The notes under the pieces: model-generated
Told to the model about the DNA's origin: nothing
The model's input: the letters and a program-made list of their open reading frames with translations, nothing else
Database searches by the model: none
In this document: piece by piece, positions 6,851 to 15,365 of the stretch
Numbering within the stretch: the first letter of the stretch is position 1
Layout of the letters: every line of letters starts with the position of its first letter
Assembly (NCBI GenBank): GCA_018711655.1
Contig: DVIA01000052.1
Span: forward strand, 1-32,644
Direction: 5' to 3'
From: Candidatus Pullichristensenella avicola
Lineage (GTDB): Bacteria > Bacillota > Clostridia > Christensenellales > Aristaeellaceae
Length of the DNA: 32,644 nt
Position numbers and translations under genes: made by a program

Positions 6851-8002
6851 TCAAGTTTCCCGCAGCATCTTCTGCACCGCCCGCAAAAGCGCTTCTATGT
6901 CCTCGAACGTCGTCTCATGTCCGACGCTGGCGCGCACCGCGCCGCGTTCGAGCGTTCCGAGGAAGCGGTGCGCGCCGGGGGCGCAGTGCAGCCCGCCGCG
7001 CACGGCGATGCCTTCGCGGTCGAGGTAGTCCGCCGCCTCGGCGCTGGTCAGGTCGCCGGCGTTGAAGGAGACGATGCCGGCCCTCGCCGCCTCCTCCGCG
7101 GGGGCGTAGACCTCCACGCCGGCGATCTCGCGCAGGCCGTCGTACAGCGCCGTCGTCACTTCGCGTTCTCGCATGAAGATCTGCGCCAGGTTCTGCTTTG
7201 CATAGCGCGCTCCTGCGCCCAACCCCGCCAGTCCCGGAAGGTTCAGCGTGCCGGATTCATACCTTTCCGGCCGTTCCGCAGGTTGCAGCATGCTTTCCGA
7301 GGAGGAGCCGGTGCCGCCCTCGCGCAGCGGCTGCAATTCCAGGGCCGGGTCGATATACAGCCCGCCCGTGCCCTGCGGCCCCAACAGCCCCTTGTGGCCG
7401 GGGAAGGCGTAGAGATGGCAGGAAAGGGCGTTTACATCCACCGGCATCGTTCCCAATGTTTGCGCGCCGTCTATGAGCAAAGGCACGCCCGCCTCCCGCG
7501 CCGTCCGCCCGATGGCCGCCACCGGCTGGATGGCTCCGGTGACGTTGGACGCGTGCGTCACGGCGATGAGCCGCGTGTTTTTGCGCAGCGCGGCGCGCAC
7601 GTCCTCGGGGTCTATAAAGCCGTCCGGGCGCGGCGAGAGCAGCGTAAGTTCAATTTCCTCCCGGCGCAGCTTCTCCGCCAGCACGCGCAAAACGGAATTG
7701 TGCTCCAAAAGCGTGGAAACAACATGGTCGCCCGCCCGCAGAACGCCCTTGATGGCCAGGTTGAGAGCGTCCGTACCGTTGAAAGCGAAGGCCACGCAGA
7801 AGGGGTCCCGCGCCTCGAGCATGGCGGCGACCGCCTCCCGGGCGGCGAGCGCCGCGCGGGCGGCCTCCAGCGAACGGCGATGCCCCGAGCGGCCCGGATT
7901 GGCGTTGAAATCGGTCATGGCGGCGCGCACCGCCTCCAGAACGCACTCCGGTTTGGGATGGCTGGTGGCCGCGTTGTCGAGATAGACGTCCCGTTTCTGC
8001 AT
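6851..8002 (-). CDS. Cysteine desulfurase family protein (class V aminotransferase fold)
   Basis: This 383-residue PLP enzyme starts YLDNAATSHPKP, as NifS/SufS relatives do. It carries IDGAQT (the PLP-ring aspartate, D178), the Schiff-base lysine K204 in FPGHKGLLGP, and a catalytic cysteine candidate C340 in RGGLHCAPGAH. The family removes sulfur, or selenium, from (seleno)cysteine as an enzyme persulfide. The sequence style and its DUF3343 neighbour point to the subfamily NCBI calls 'cysteine desulfurase family protein' rather than housekeeping IscS. The ATG at 8002 is preferred to the in-frame GTG at 8011 because GGAGG abuts that GTG. No IscU, SufB or tRNA-thiolation gene is nearby, so the sulfur acceptor is unknown. 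Confidence 0.9.
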   Translation of the reverse strand: MQKRDVYLDNAATSHPKPECVLEAVRAAMTDFNANPGRSGHRRSLEAARAALAAREAVAAMLEARDPFCVAFAFNGTDALNLAIKGVLRAGDHVVSTLLEHNSVLRVLAEKLRREEIELTLLSPRPDGFIDPEDVRAALRKNTRLIAVTHASNVTGAIQPVAAIGRTAREAGVPLLIDGAQTLGTMPVDVNALSCHLYAFPGHKGLLGPQGTGGLYIDPALELQPLREGGTGSSSESMLQPAERPERYESGTLNLPGLAGLGAGARYAKQNLAQIFMREREVTTALYDGLREIAGVEVYAPAEEAARAGIVSFNAGDLTSAEAADYLDREGIAVRGGLHCAPGAHRFLGTLERGAVRASVGHETTFEDIEALLRAVQKMLRET

Positions 8003-8067
8003 TTTCCTCACCCTCCGTTGCGAACAGGCGTAGTATATCCTACGGCGAAGAAAGAAGGGAAATGACC

Positions 8068-8337
8068 ATGCAGGAACGCTTCGGCATTGCCGCCTTCCGC
8101 TCGCGCCAGCAGGTGCTCAAGCTGGAGGCGGCGCTGAAAAAAGAAGGTCTCCCCGTGCGCGTGATCTCCACGCCGCGCGAGGTGGCGCTGGGCTGCGGCC
8201 TTTCGGTGCGCTTTGAAACCCAGGAGGCCTCGCGCGTGCTCGCGGCGGTGAACCGCCTGCGCCCGCAAAATATGATCGGCGTTTACGAGGTGGAAAACGT
8301 CGGCGGGCGCACAAAACTGACCGTACTGCGCCGGTAA
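8068..8337 (+). CDS. DUF3343 protein, putative Se/S carrier
   Basis: A small soluble protein of 89 residues matching DUF3343. An N-terminal segment (FGIAAFRSRQQVLKLEAAL) is followed by the hallmark VISTPREVALGCGLSVRF with the single conserved Cys43. The family is described as a putative selenium or sulfur carrier because it co-occurs with class V desulfurases and YedF; direct biochemistry is limited. Here it is divergent from such a desulfurase with 65 bases between start codons. The ATG at 8068 is chosen because GAAGGGA ends 7 bases before it; the ATG at 8062 would be too close. The model is that Cys43 accepts S or Se from the desulfurase. Confidence 0.85.
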   Translation: MQERFGIAAFRSRQQVLKLEAALKKEGLPVRVISTPREVALGCGLSVRFETQEASRVLAAVNRLRPQNMIGVYEVENVGGRTKLTVLRR

Positions 8338-8342
8338 GCACG

Positions 8343-8364
8343 GCCGCATGCCGGAACATGCGGC
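8343..8364 (+). other. Hairpin after the DUF3343 gene
   Basis: A perfect 8-bp stem (GCCGCATG / CATGCGGC, 6-nt loop) begins 5 bases past the stop codon. No T-run follows on the plus strand, so it is a weak terminator candidate or a 3'-end stabilising hairpin. Confidence 0.45.
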
Positions 8365-8375
8365 TACGCCCACGC

Positions 8376-8409
8376 AAAAAGCCGCCCCGAACGACCTGTC
8401 CGGGGCGGC
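8376..8409 (-). terminator. Terminator of the purine operon
   Basis: A 9-bp GC stem (8381-8389 with 8401-8409, 11-nt loop) is followed on the minus strand by TTTTTGCG. It lies 13 bases past the purL stop codon. Confidence 0.88.
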
Positions 8410-8422
8410 CCGTCGTATGTCC

Positions 8423-11400
8423 TTAGTCCCTGAAATAGTCCACCGCGCCGCGGAAGATGCCGCTGTCCTGATTTCCGGGCACGTTCCTGTACAGCTGCGC
8501 GCCGGTGCGCTCTGCGTGGGCCATGCGGCCGAACACGCGGCCGTCGGGCGAGGTGATGCCCTCGATGGCGCACACGGAGCCGTTGGGGTTGCCGTCTATG
8601 TCCATGGTCGGTTCGCCCGCGGCGTTCACATATTGCGTGGCGATCTGCCCGGCCTTTGCCAGCGCTTGCACGGTCGCCATATCGGCGATGAAGCGGCCCT
8701 CGCCGTGGGAGACGGGCGCGATGTGAATGTCGCCGACGCGCGCGTGCATCAGCCACGGGGAGAGCGTCGAGGCCACGCGCGTGCGCACGATGCGCGACTG
8801 GTGGCGGCCGATGACGTTGAACGTCAGCGTCGGCGCGCCTGCGTCCGGCTCGCGGATCTCGCCGTAGGGCACCAGTCCCAGCTTGATGAGCGCCTGGAAG
8901 CCGTTGCAGATGCCGCCCATCAACCCGTCGCGTCCCTTGAGCAGCTCCATCACGCCCTCGCGGATGGCGGGGTTGCGGAAGAAGGCGGTGATGAACTTGC
9001 CGGAGCCGTCCGGCTCGTCGCCGCCGGAGAAGCCGCCGGGAATAAAGACGATCTGCGCCTGCTTGAGGCTCTGCGCGAACGCCTCCACGGATTCCTGCAC
9101 GTCTTTGGCTGAGAGGTTGCGCACCACGATGGTTTCCGTTTCCGCCCCGGCCGCCTGGAAGGCGCGCTCGGTGTCGTATTCGCAGTTCGTGCCCGGGAAC
9201 ACGGGGATGAGCACGCGCGGGCGGGCGATCTTCACGGAAGCCTTCGCCGGAGTGTTGCGCTCGAAGCGGAAGGCCTCGACCTTCTCCTCGCCCTGCGCGG
9301 CGCGCACGGGGAACACATCCTCCAGCTTCGCGTCGTAGATGCTTTCCAGTCCCTCGCAGTCCACGCGCTCGCCGCGATAAGTCAGCGCGTAGTCCTCCGT
9401 CGTCCGGCCCAGAAGATGTTCGGTCTTCGCGCCCTCGGCGTATTCGACCACGAAGCCGCCGTAGCAGCGCTTGAACAGGTCTTTCGCGCCCTCGTCAAAG
9501 GCAAAGCCGATGCGGTTGCCCAGACCCATCTTGAACACGGCCTCGGCCGCGCCGCCCATGCCCAGCGCCTGCGCGGAGGCGATCTCGTCCCTGCAAATGC
9601 CCTCCGTCACGCGGTCGAACAGGGCGCGCAGGCTCGCGGCGACCGGCAGGCCGTCCTCGCCGTACTCGGGCAGCAGCAGCCCCACCTCCGCGCCGGGGCG
9701 CTTGAATTCGTTGGAGATGATGTTCTTTGCGCGGCAGGCGGCCACGGCGAAGGAGACCAGCGTCGGCGGCACATGCATCTGCTCGAAGGAGCCGCTCATG
9801 GAGTCCTTGCCGCCGATGGCCGCCGCTTCCAGGTCGAGCTGCGCCATCAGCGCGCCCAGCAGCGCCGCCATGGGCCGTCCCCACTTCTCCGCTTCGCCGG
9901 TCATGCGCTGGAAGTACTCCTGGAAGGTCAGGTGCGCCCCGCGCCAGCCCGCGCCGCTGGCCACCAGCTTGGCCATGGACGAGACTACGGACAGGTACGC
10001 GCCCGCGTAGGGGCTCTTTTCCATCACGAAGGGGTCGAAGCCGTAGGCCATGACCGAGGCGGTTTTGCTCTCGGCGCCGCGCACGGGAAGCAGCGAGGCC
10101 ATCGCCTGCGCCGGGGTCCGTTGCCGCTTGCCGCCGAAGGGCATCAGCAGACTCATCGCCCCGTTGGTGGAGTCAAAGCGCTCGCACAGGCCGCGGCGGG
10201 AACACATGTTGAGGTCGCCCGCCATCGCCCGCAGGCCGTCCGCGAACGCCGGTTCTTCTTCCAAAAGCGCCTTCTGCGCCTCCACCAGCGCCGTCGCCTG
10301 CTTGGGTGCGCCGTTGGAATTCAAAAATTCGCGGGAGACGTCGACGATGACGCGCCCGTTCCAGCGCATCACCAGCCGCTTTTCCTCCGTCACTTTGGCC
10401 ACCACCGTGGCTTCGAGATTTTCCTCGTGCGCCAGCGCCATGAAGGCTTCCACATCTTCGGGCGCAAGCACCACGGCCATGCGCTCCTGCGATTCGGAGA
10501 TGGCCAGTTCGGTGCCGTCGAGGCCGTCGTACTTGCGCGGCACGGCGTTTAAGTCGATGGAAAGCCCGTCGGCCAGTTCGCCGATGGCCACGGAAACGCC
10601 GCCGGCGCCAAAGTCGTTGCAGCGCTTGATGCGCCTGGCGGCTTCGGGGTTTCGGAACAGCCTTTGCAGCTTGCGCTCCTCGGGGGCGTTGCCCTTCTGC
10701 ACCTCCGCGCCGCAGGTCTCCAGGGAATGCGCGGTGTGCGACTTGCTGGAGCCGGTCGCGCCGCCGCAGCCGTCGCGGCCGGTGCGTCCGCCCAGCAGCA
10801 CCACGCAGTCGCCCGGCGCGGGCGTCTCGCGGCGCACATTTTCCGCCGGGGCCGCGCCCACCACCGCGCCGATCTCCATGCGCTTGGCGGCGTAGCCGGG
10901 GTGGTAAATTTCATCCACCAGCCCCGTGGCCAGGCCGATCTGGTTGCCGTAGGAGCTGTACCCCGCCGCCGCCGTGGTGGTCAGCATGCGCTGGGGCAGC
11001 TTGCCTTCGATGGTGTTTTCCACCGGCTGGGTGGGGTCGGCCGCGCCGGTGACGCGCATGGCCTGATAGACGTAGCCGCGCCCGGAAAGCGGGTCGCGGA
11101 TGGCGCCGCCGATGCAGGTGGCCGCGCCGCCGAAGGGCTCGATCTCCGTGGGATGGTTGTGCGTTTCGTTTTTGAACAGCAGCAGCCACTTTTCCACGCC
11201 CTTGTCCGTCTCTACGTCCAGTTTCACCGTGCAGGCGTTGATCTCCTCGGATTCGTCCAGGTCCGTCAGCGCCCCGGTCAATTTGAGATAGCGCGCGCCC
11301 ACCGTGGCCATGTCCATCAGCGTCACGGGCCTGGCGCTGCGCTTGAGCGCGGCGCGGATCTCTAGGTAGCGCCCATAGGCCTTCTCCACGCGCGCATCGT

Positions 11401-12109
11401 CAAAGCGCACGTCGGTAAACTCGGTGAGGAAGGTCGTGTGGCGGCAGTGATCGGACCAGTAGGTGTCGATCATGCGAATTTCCGTCAGCGTGGGGTCGCG
11501 GCGCTCAGACTGGAAGTACTTCTGGCAAAACGCCAGATCGGCGTCGTCCATGGCCAGCCCGTACTGGCGGCGGAAGGCGTCCAATTCCGCTTCGTCATAG
11601 CCCGTAAAGCCCTCCATGACCGCCACAGTCTCGGGCAGGGCGTAGTCTGCGCGCAGCGTTTCCGGCTTTTCCAGGGAGGCCTCGCGGCGCTCCACGGGGT
11701 TGATGACGTGCTTTTTGAGCGTCTCCACGTCCTTGTCGGACAAATTTCCCTTGAGGATGTACACCAGCGCCGTGCGCACCGTGGGGCGCTCGCACTGGGC
11801 CATCAGCTGGATACACTGGGCGGCGGAGTCGGCGCGCTGGTCGAACTGTCCCGGCAGGTATTCGGTGGCAAAGACCACGCCTTCGTCCGCGGGCAATTCG
11901 CCGTAGACATTATCCAGCTGCGGCTCGGAAAAGACGCTGTCCCGGGCGCGGGCGAACAGCGCCGGGTCCAGCCCCTCCACGTCGTAGCGATTGAACAGGC
12001 GCAACCCGGTCAAATTGGTCACGCCGAGGAAGGAGCGCGCGTCCTTCAAAAGCGCGCGGGCCTCGTTGTCAAAACCGGGCTTTTTTTCCACGAACAGGCG
12101 GTCAACCAT
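8423..12109 (-). CDS. purL: Phosphoribosylformylglycinamidine synthase, single-chain
   Basis: This 1228-residue enzyme converts FGAR, glutamine and ATP to FGAM, step 4 of purine synthesis. It is the long form that carries its own glutaminase. The synthase part spans about 1-955, with the ATP-binding ETHNHPTEIEPFGGAAT segment. A class I glutamine amidotransferase (PurQ-like) begins near residue 963 (RPRVLIPVFPGTNCEYD). Its likely nucleophile is C1068 in GGICNGFQ, with H1198 and E1200 in RMAHAER. The clostridial clade-II type differs from the proteobacterial ~1295-aa PurL in the N-terminal half. No separate purS or purQ is seen or needed. The ATG overlaps the purD stop by 8 bases, with GGAGGG upstream. 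It is the last gene of the operon. Confidence 0.95.
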   Translation of the reverse strand: MVDRLFVEKKPGFDNEARALLKDARSFLGVTNLTGLRLFNRYDVEGLDPALFARARDSVFSEPQLDNVYGELPADEGVVFATEYLPGQFDQRADSAAQCIQLMAQCERPTVRTALVYILKGNLSDKDVETLKKHVINPVERREASLEKPETLRADYALPETVAVMEGFTGYDEAELDAFRRQYGLAMDDADLAFCQKYFQSERRDPTLTEIRMIDTYWSDHCRHTTFLTEFTDVRFDDARVEKAYGRYLEIRAALKRSARPVTLMDMATVGARYLKLTGALTDLDESEEINACTVKLDVETDKGVEKWLLLFKNETHNHPTEIEPFGGAATCIGGAIRDPLSGRGYVYQAMRVTGAADPTQPVENTIEGKLPQRMLTTTAAAGYSSYGNQIGLATGLVDEIYHPGYAAKRMEIGAVVGAAPAENVRRETPAPGDCVVLLGGRTGRDGCGGATGSSKSHTAHSLETCGAEVQKGNAPEERKLQRLFRNPEAARRIKRCNDFGAGGVSVAIGELADGLSIDLNAVPRKYDGLDGTELAISESQERMAVVLAPEDVEAFMALAHEENLEATVVAKVTEEKRLVMRWNGRVIVDVSREFLNSNGAPKQATALVEAQKALLEEEPAFADGLRAMAGDLNMCSRRGLCERFDSTNGAMSLLMPFGGKRQRTPAQAMASLLPVRGAESKTASVMAYGFDPFVMEKSPYAGAYLSVVSSMAKLVASGAGWRGAHLTFQEYFQRMTGEAEKWGRPMAALLGALMAQLDLEAAAIGGKDSMSGSFEQMHVPPTLVSFAVAACRAKNIISNEFKRPGAEVGLLLPEYGEDGLPVAASLRALFDRVTEGICRDEIASAQALGMGGAAEAVFKMGLGNRIGFAFDEGAKDLFKRCYGGFVVEYAEGAKTEHLLGRTTEDYALTYRGERVDCEGLESIYDAKLEDVFPVRAAQGEEKVEAFRFERNTPAKASVKIARPRVLIPVFPGTNCEYDTERAFQAAGAETETIVVRNLSAKDVQESVEAFAQSLKQAQIVFIPGGFSGGDEPDGSGKFITAFFRNPAIREGVMELLKGRDGLMGGICNGFQALIKLGLVPYGEIREPDAGAPTLTFNVIGRHQSRIVRTRVASTLSPWLMHARVGDIHIAPVSHGEGRFIADMATVQALAKAGQIATQYVNAAGEPTMDIDGNPNGSVCAIEGITSPDGRVFGRMAHAERTGAQLYRNVPGNQDSGIFRGAVDYFRD

Positions 12110-13385
12110 GGTATCCCTCCACTTCCAGCGCCCGCTTGCCGATGTCCGAGCGCATGAACATGCCGTCGAAACGCACCCTGCGGGCGGCGTCGTAGGCGCG
12201 GTCGATGGCGGCTTTGAGCGTCTCGCCCGTGGCCGTCACGCCCAGCACGCGGCCGCCGCTGGTGACAAGCTGCCCGTCCTTTGCGGCGGTGCCGCTGTGG
12301 AACACCCAGGTGTCCGAAAGCGTATCCGCGCCGCCCAGGTCGATGGTCTTGCCCTTTTCATAGGCTTCGGGGTAGCCGCCCGAGGCGAGGATGACGCAGC
12401 AGGCGGCGCCGGTTTTGAAGCGCACGGCCACTTCGGAAAGGCGTTCCTCCTCCACCGCCTGCATGATGGTCAACAGGTCGGCATCCAGAAGCGGCAGCAC
12501 CACCTGCGTCTCCGGGTCGCCAAAGCGGCAGTTGTATTCGATGACCTTGGGGCCGTCCTTGGTGAGCATGAGGCCGAAATAGAGGCAGCCTTTGAAGGTG
12601 CGCCCCTCGGCGTTCATGGCCTGCATCGTCGGCAGGAAAATTTCCCGCATGCAGCGCTCGGCCACGTCCGGGGTATAGAAGGGGTTGGGGGCGATGGTGC
12701 CCATGCCGCCGGTGTTGAGGCCGGTATCGCCGTCGTGGGCGCGCTTGTGGTCCATGGACGAGACCATGGGCACCATGGCCTTGCCGTCGGTAAAGGCGAG
12801 CACGGACACTTCCGGGCCCTCCAAAAACTCCTCGATGACCACGCGGTCGCCGCTTTTGCCAAAGGCGTGGTCGCACATGGTGTGCCGGATCGCATCTTCG
12901 GCCTCCCGCGTGCTTTTGCAGATGAGCACGCCCTTGCCCAGCGCCAGGCCGTCGGCCTTGACCACCAGCGGCGCGGGCGTGCGGCGCACATAGGAAAGCG
13001 CCGCCTCGGCGTTGTCGAACACCTCGCACTTGGCCGTGGGGATGCCGTACTTCTGCATCAGGCGCTTGGAAAAGACCTTGCTGGCCTCGATCTCGGCGGC
13101 GCGCGCCTCGGGGCCGAAGCAGGGGATGCCGAGCGCGTGCAAACGATCCACGCAGCCCATGGCCAGCGGGTCGTCCGGGGCGACCACGGCAAAGTCGATG
13201 CGGTTTTCCGCGGCGAAGCGCGCCACGCCGTCTATGTCCGTGGCCTTGATGTTCACGCACTCCGCGTCCTGCGCAATGCCGCCGTTGCCCGGCAGGGCGT
13301 AGATTTTTTCCACGGTGGGGTTCTTTTTCAGCATGCGGATGAGCGCGTGCTCGCGTCCGCCGCCGCCAACGACCATCAGCTTCAT
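12102..13385 (-). CDS. purD: Phosphoribosylamine-glycine ligase
   Basis: A 427-residue ATP-grasp ligase that makes GAR from phosphoribosylamine and glycine, step 2. It shows the N-terminal VVGGGGREHAL loop, PGNGG, the ATP-grasp KADGLALGKGV segment, and the metal-binding YFGLMLTKDGPKVIEYNCRF region (split here only by reading frame context, not by a stop). Length is normal for the family. The start is the ATG at 13385, with GGGAGG 7 bases upstream, not the in-frame TTG at 13400 that falls before the ribosome-binding site. It follows the AICAR transformylase stop by 18 bases and overlaps purL, so coupled translation into purL is likely. Confidence 0.95.
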   Translation of the reverse strand: MKLMVVGGGGREHALIRMLKKNPTVEKIYALPGNGGIAQDAECVNIKATDIDGVARFAAENRIDFAVVAPDDPLAMGCVDRLHALGIPCFGPEARAAEIEASKVFSKRLMQKYGIPTAKCEVFDNAEAALSYVRRTPAPLVVKADGLALGKGVLICKSTREAEDAIRHTMCDHAFGKSGDRVVIEEFLEGPEVSVLAFTDGKAMVPMVSSMDHKRAHDGDTGLNTGGMGTIAPNPFYTPDVAERCMREIFLPTMQAMNAEGRTFKGCLYFGLMLTKDGPKVIEYNCRFGDPETQVVLPLLDADLLTIMQAVEEERLSEVAVRFKTGAACCVILASGGYPEAYEKGKTIDLGGADTLSDTWVFHSGTAAKDGQLVTSGGRVLGVTATGETLKAAIDRAYDAARRVRFDGMFMRSDIGKRALEVEGYHG

Positions 13386-13403
13386 CGTCTTTCCTCCCAA
13401 GCG

Positions 13404-14585
13404 TTAGTGGTGGAACAGGCGCACGCCGGTGAAGGCCATGGCCATGCCGTACTTGTCGCAGGTGGCGATCACATGATCGTCGCGAATGGAGCCGCCCGGC
13501 TGCGCGACATAGGAAACGCCGCTGCGGTGGGCGCGCTCGATGTTGTCGCCGAAGGGGAAGAAGGCGTCGCTGCCCAGAGACACGCCGGTGACGCCGGCGA
13601 GATACGCCTTCTTTTCCTCCGCCGTCAGCGGTTCGGGGCGCACGGCAAAGAAGTTCTGCCAGACCTCCTCGCCCAGCACGTCGCCGCTTTCCTCATTGGA
13701 GAGGTAGAGGTCGATGGTGTTGTCGCGCTCAGAGCGGGAAAGGGCGGGACTAAACTGCAAAGCCAGCACCTTGGGATGATGCCGCAGTTGCCAGAGGTCG
13801 GCCTTGTTGCCGGCCAGGCGGGTGCAGTGCACGCGGGACTGCTGGCCCGCGCCCACGCCGATGGTCTGCCCTCCCATTCCATAGCACACGGAGTTGGACT
13901 GCGTGTACTTGAGGGTGATGAGGGAAATGAGCAGGTCGCGCTTCGCCTCCGCGGGCAGGGTTTTGTTTTTGGTGACGACGTTTTCAAGCAAACTCTCGTT
14001 CAGTTCCAGCGCGTTGCGGCCCTGCTCGAAGGTGACGCCAAAGCACATCTTGCGCTCCAGCGCCGCCGGAACGTAGGCTTCGTCGATCTCAATGACGTTG
14101 TAGTTGCCCTTGCGCTTGCGGCCAAGAATTTCCAGCGCTTCCGGCTCGTAGCCGGGGGCGATGACGCCGTCGGACACTTCTTTGGAAATGAGCTTTGCCG
14201 TGGCCGCGTCGCAGACGTCGCTCAAGGAGATAAAATCGCCATAGGAGGAAAGGCGGTCGGAGCCGCGGGCGCGCGCGTAGGCGCAGGCGAGGGGGGAAAG
14301 CTCCGCCTCGGGGTCGATAAAGTACATTTTGCGCAAAACATCGTCCAAAGGCTCGCCCACGGCGGCGCCGGCGGGGCTGACGTGCTTAAAGGACGCGGCG
14401 GCGGCCATGCCGGTGGCGCGCTTGAGTTCGCTCACCAACTGCCAGCCGTTGAGCGCGTCGAGGAAGTTGATGTAGCCGGGGCGGCCGAAGAGCACCTTCA
14501 GGGGCAGATCGTCCTCCTCCATGAAGATGCGGGCGGGCTTCTGGTTGGGGTTTACGCCGTATTTGAGTTCGATCTCTCGCGCCAT
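13404..14585 (-). CDS. purH: AICAR formyltransferase, stand-alone (PurH C-terminal half only)
   Basis: A 393-residue protein equivalent to only the transformylase part of bifunctional PurH. It transfers a formyl group from 10-formyl-THF to AICAR, step 9. Visible motifs are LKYGVNPNQKPARI (8-20 region), the catalytic K67-H68 pair in ASFKHVSPAGAA, and SNSVCYGMGGQTIGVGAGQQ near the cofactor site. There is no MGS-like IMP cyclohydrolase domain before it; that activity is supplied by the PurO-type gene directly upstream. Translation starts at ATG 14585 after AAAGGGAGAG. A hairpin lies in the 63-base gap to the upstream gene, the longest gap in the operon. Confidence 0.92.
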   Translation of the reverse strand: MAREIELKYGVNPNQKPARIFMEEDDLPLKVLFGRPGYINFLDALNGWQLVSELKRATGMAAAASFKHVSPAGAAVGEPLDDVLRKMYFIDPEAELSPLACAYARARGSDRLSSYGDFISLSDVCDAATAKLISKEVSDGVIAPGYEPEALEILGRKRKGNYNVIEIDEAYVPAALERKMCFGVTFEQGRNALELNESLLENVVTKNKTLPAEAKRDLLISLITLKYTQSNSVCYGMGGQTIGVGAGQQSRVHCTRLAGNKADLWQLRHHPKVLALQFSPALSRSERDNTIDLYLSNEESGDVLGEEVWQNFFAVRPEPLTAEEKKAYLAGVTGVSLGSDAFFPFGDNIERAHRSGVSYVAQPGGSIRDDHVIATCDKYGMAMAFTGVRLFHH

Positions 14586-14606
14586 GCTTCTCTCCCTTTC
14601 AAACCA

Positions 14607-14634
14607 CATTCCCACGGTGCGCGCCGCGGGAATG
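14607..14634 (-). other. Intercistronic hairpin between purO and purH
   Basis: An 11-bp inverted repeat with one mismatch (14607-14617 with 14624-14634, 6-nt loop) sits in the 63-base purO-purH gap, about 20 bases before the purH start codon. No T-run follows, so it is not a normal terminator. It could be a processing or stability element. Confidence 0.55.
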
Positions 14635-14648
14635 GAAGTCGTATGCTG

Positions 14649-15365
14649 TTATTCGTTGGCGTTGACGATGCGCGTGCGGACTTCGCCCGTGCGCAGATCG
14701 ACGGTGCGCGCCCACAAAGAGCCGCGGTTTTCCCCGTCAAGGGCGTTCCACACCGCTTCGGTCAGGCAGTTCACGCAGCCTTCGGGCAGGGAGACGCGCT
14801 CCGGTTCGCCTTCAAAGGAGGGCAGGGGGCTACCGTCGCCCTTGTAGGTGTGGATGAAGCACGCCTCTCCGGCCTCCACGCCGTCGTAGGCGTAGAAGCA
14901 CTTGAGCGCCGCCTTGCCCTCCGCGTCCGCGGCCTTCAAAACGCTCATTTCCAGCGAAAAATCGCCGTTTTCCAGCGTGGCCATGGCGCTGATGCGGGGG
15001 GTGAAGTTGGGTGCGTCCGGCTCGAAGGTGCGCGTTTTCAGCGCCGAGACGAACGTGCCGCCATTTTGCAGCGCTTCATACACGGTGTCGGTCTGGTCGC
15101 CGTTGGTGACGATGATCCTGTTCCCCAGCACGCGCACGGGCGCGTAAATGATGAGGGAGGGATCGGACAGTTTCGATGGGTCGAAGGCGCGGGTGCGCAG
15201 CCCTTCGCCGTCCTCCACGAACACGCGGTTGCGGCTGTTGACGCTGCGGCCCATGATGAAGTAGGCCAGAAACAGCCGCGCGCCGTCCGGGGTCTTGCCG
15301 GCAAGGATGCCGCGCCCGGGGTAGGAAGTCGCGCCCACGGCCTGGGCGATGGTCAGTTTCTGCAT
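14649..15365 (-). CDS. purO: IMP cyclohydrolase, PurO (archaeal-type) family
   Basis: A 238-residue protein resembling archaeal PurO, which closes the ring of FAICAR to give IMP, the last step of the pathway. Recognisable features are the N-terminal SYPGRGILAGKTPDG, the MGRSVNSRNRVF segment and GNRIIVTNGDQTD. The assignment is strengthened by position: it is next to a PurH that lacks its own cyclohydrolase domain, inside an otherwise complete purine operon. It is unrelated in fold to the cyclohydrolase half of bifunctional PurH. The ATG at 15365 follows TTGGAGGAAAAACG and overlaps the purN stop by 13 bases. Catalytic residues cannot be named with confidence from sequence alone. Confidence 0.88.
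   Translation of the reverse strand: MQKLTIAQAVGATSYPGRGILAGKTPDGARLFLAYFIMGRSVNSRNRVFVEDGEGLRTRAFDPSKLSDPSLIIYAPVRVLGNRIIVTNGDQTDTVYEALQNGGTFVSALKTRTFEPDAPNFTPRISAMATLENGDFSLEMSVLKAADAEGKAALKCFYAYDGVEAGEACFIHTYKGDGSPLPSFEGEPERVSLPEGCVNCLTEAVWNALDGENRGSLWARTVDLRTGEVRTRIVNANE

Noticed and set aside
8003-8067. Promoters for the divergent desulfurase and DUF3343 genes
   Set aside because: A TATACT-like -10 exists on the minus strand (8037-8032), but no acceptable -35 at the right distance was found on either strand.
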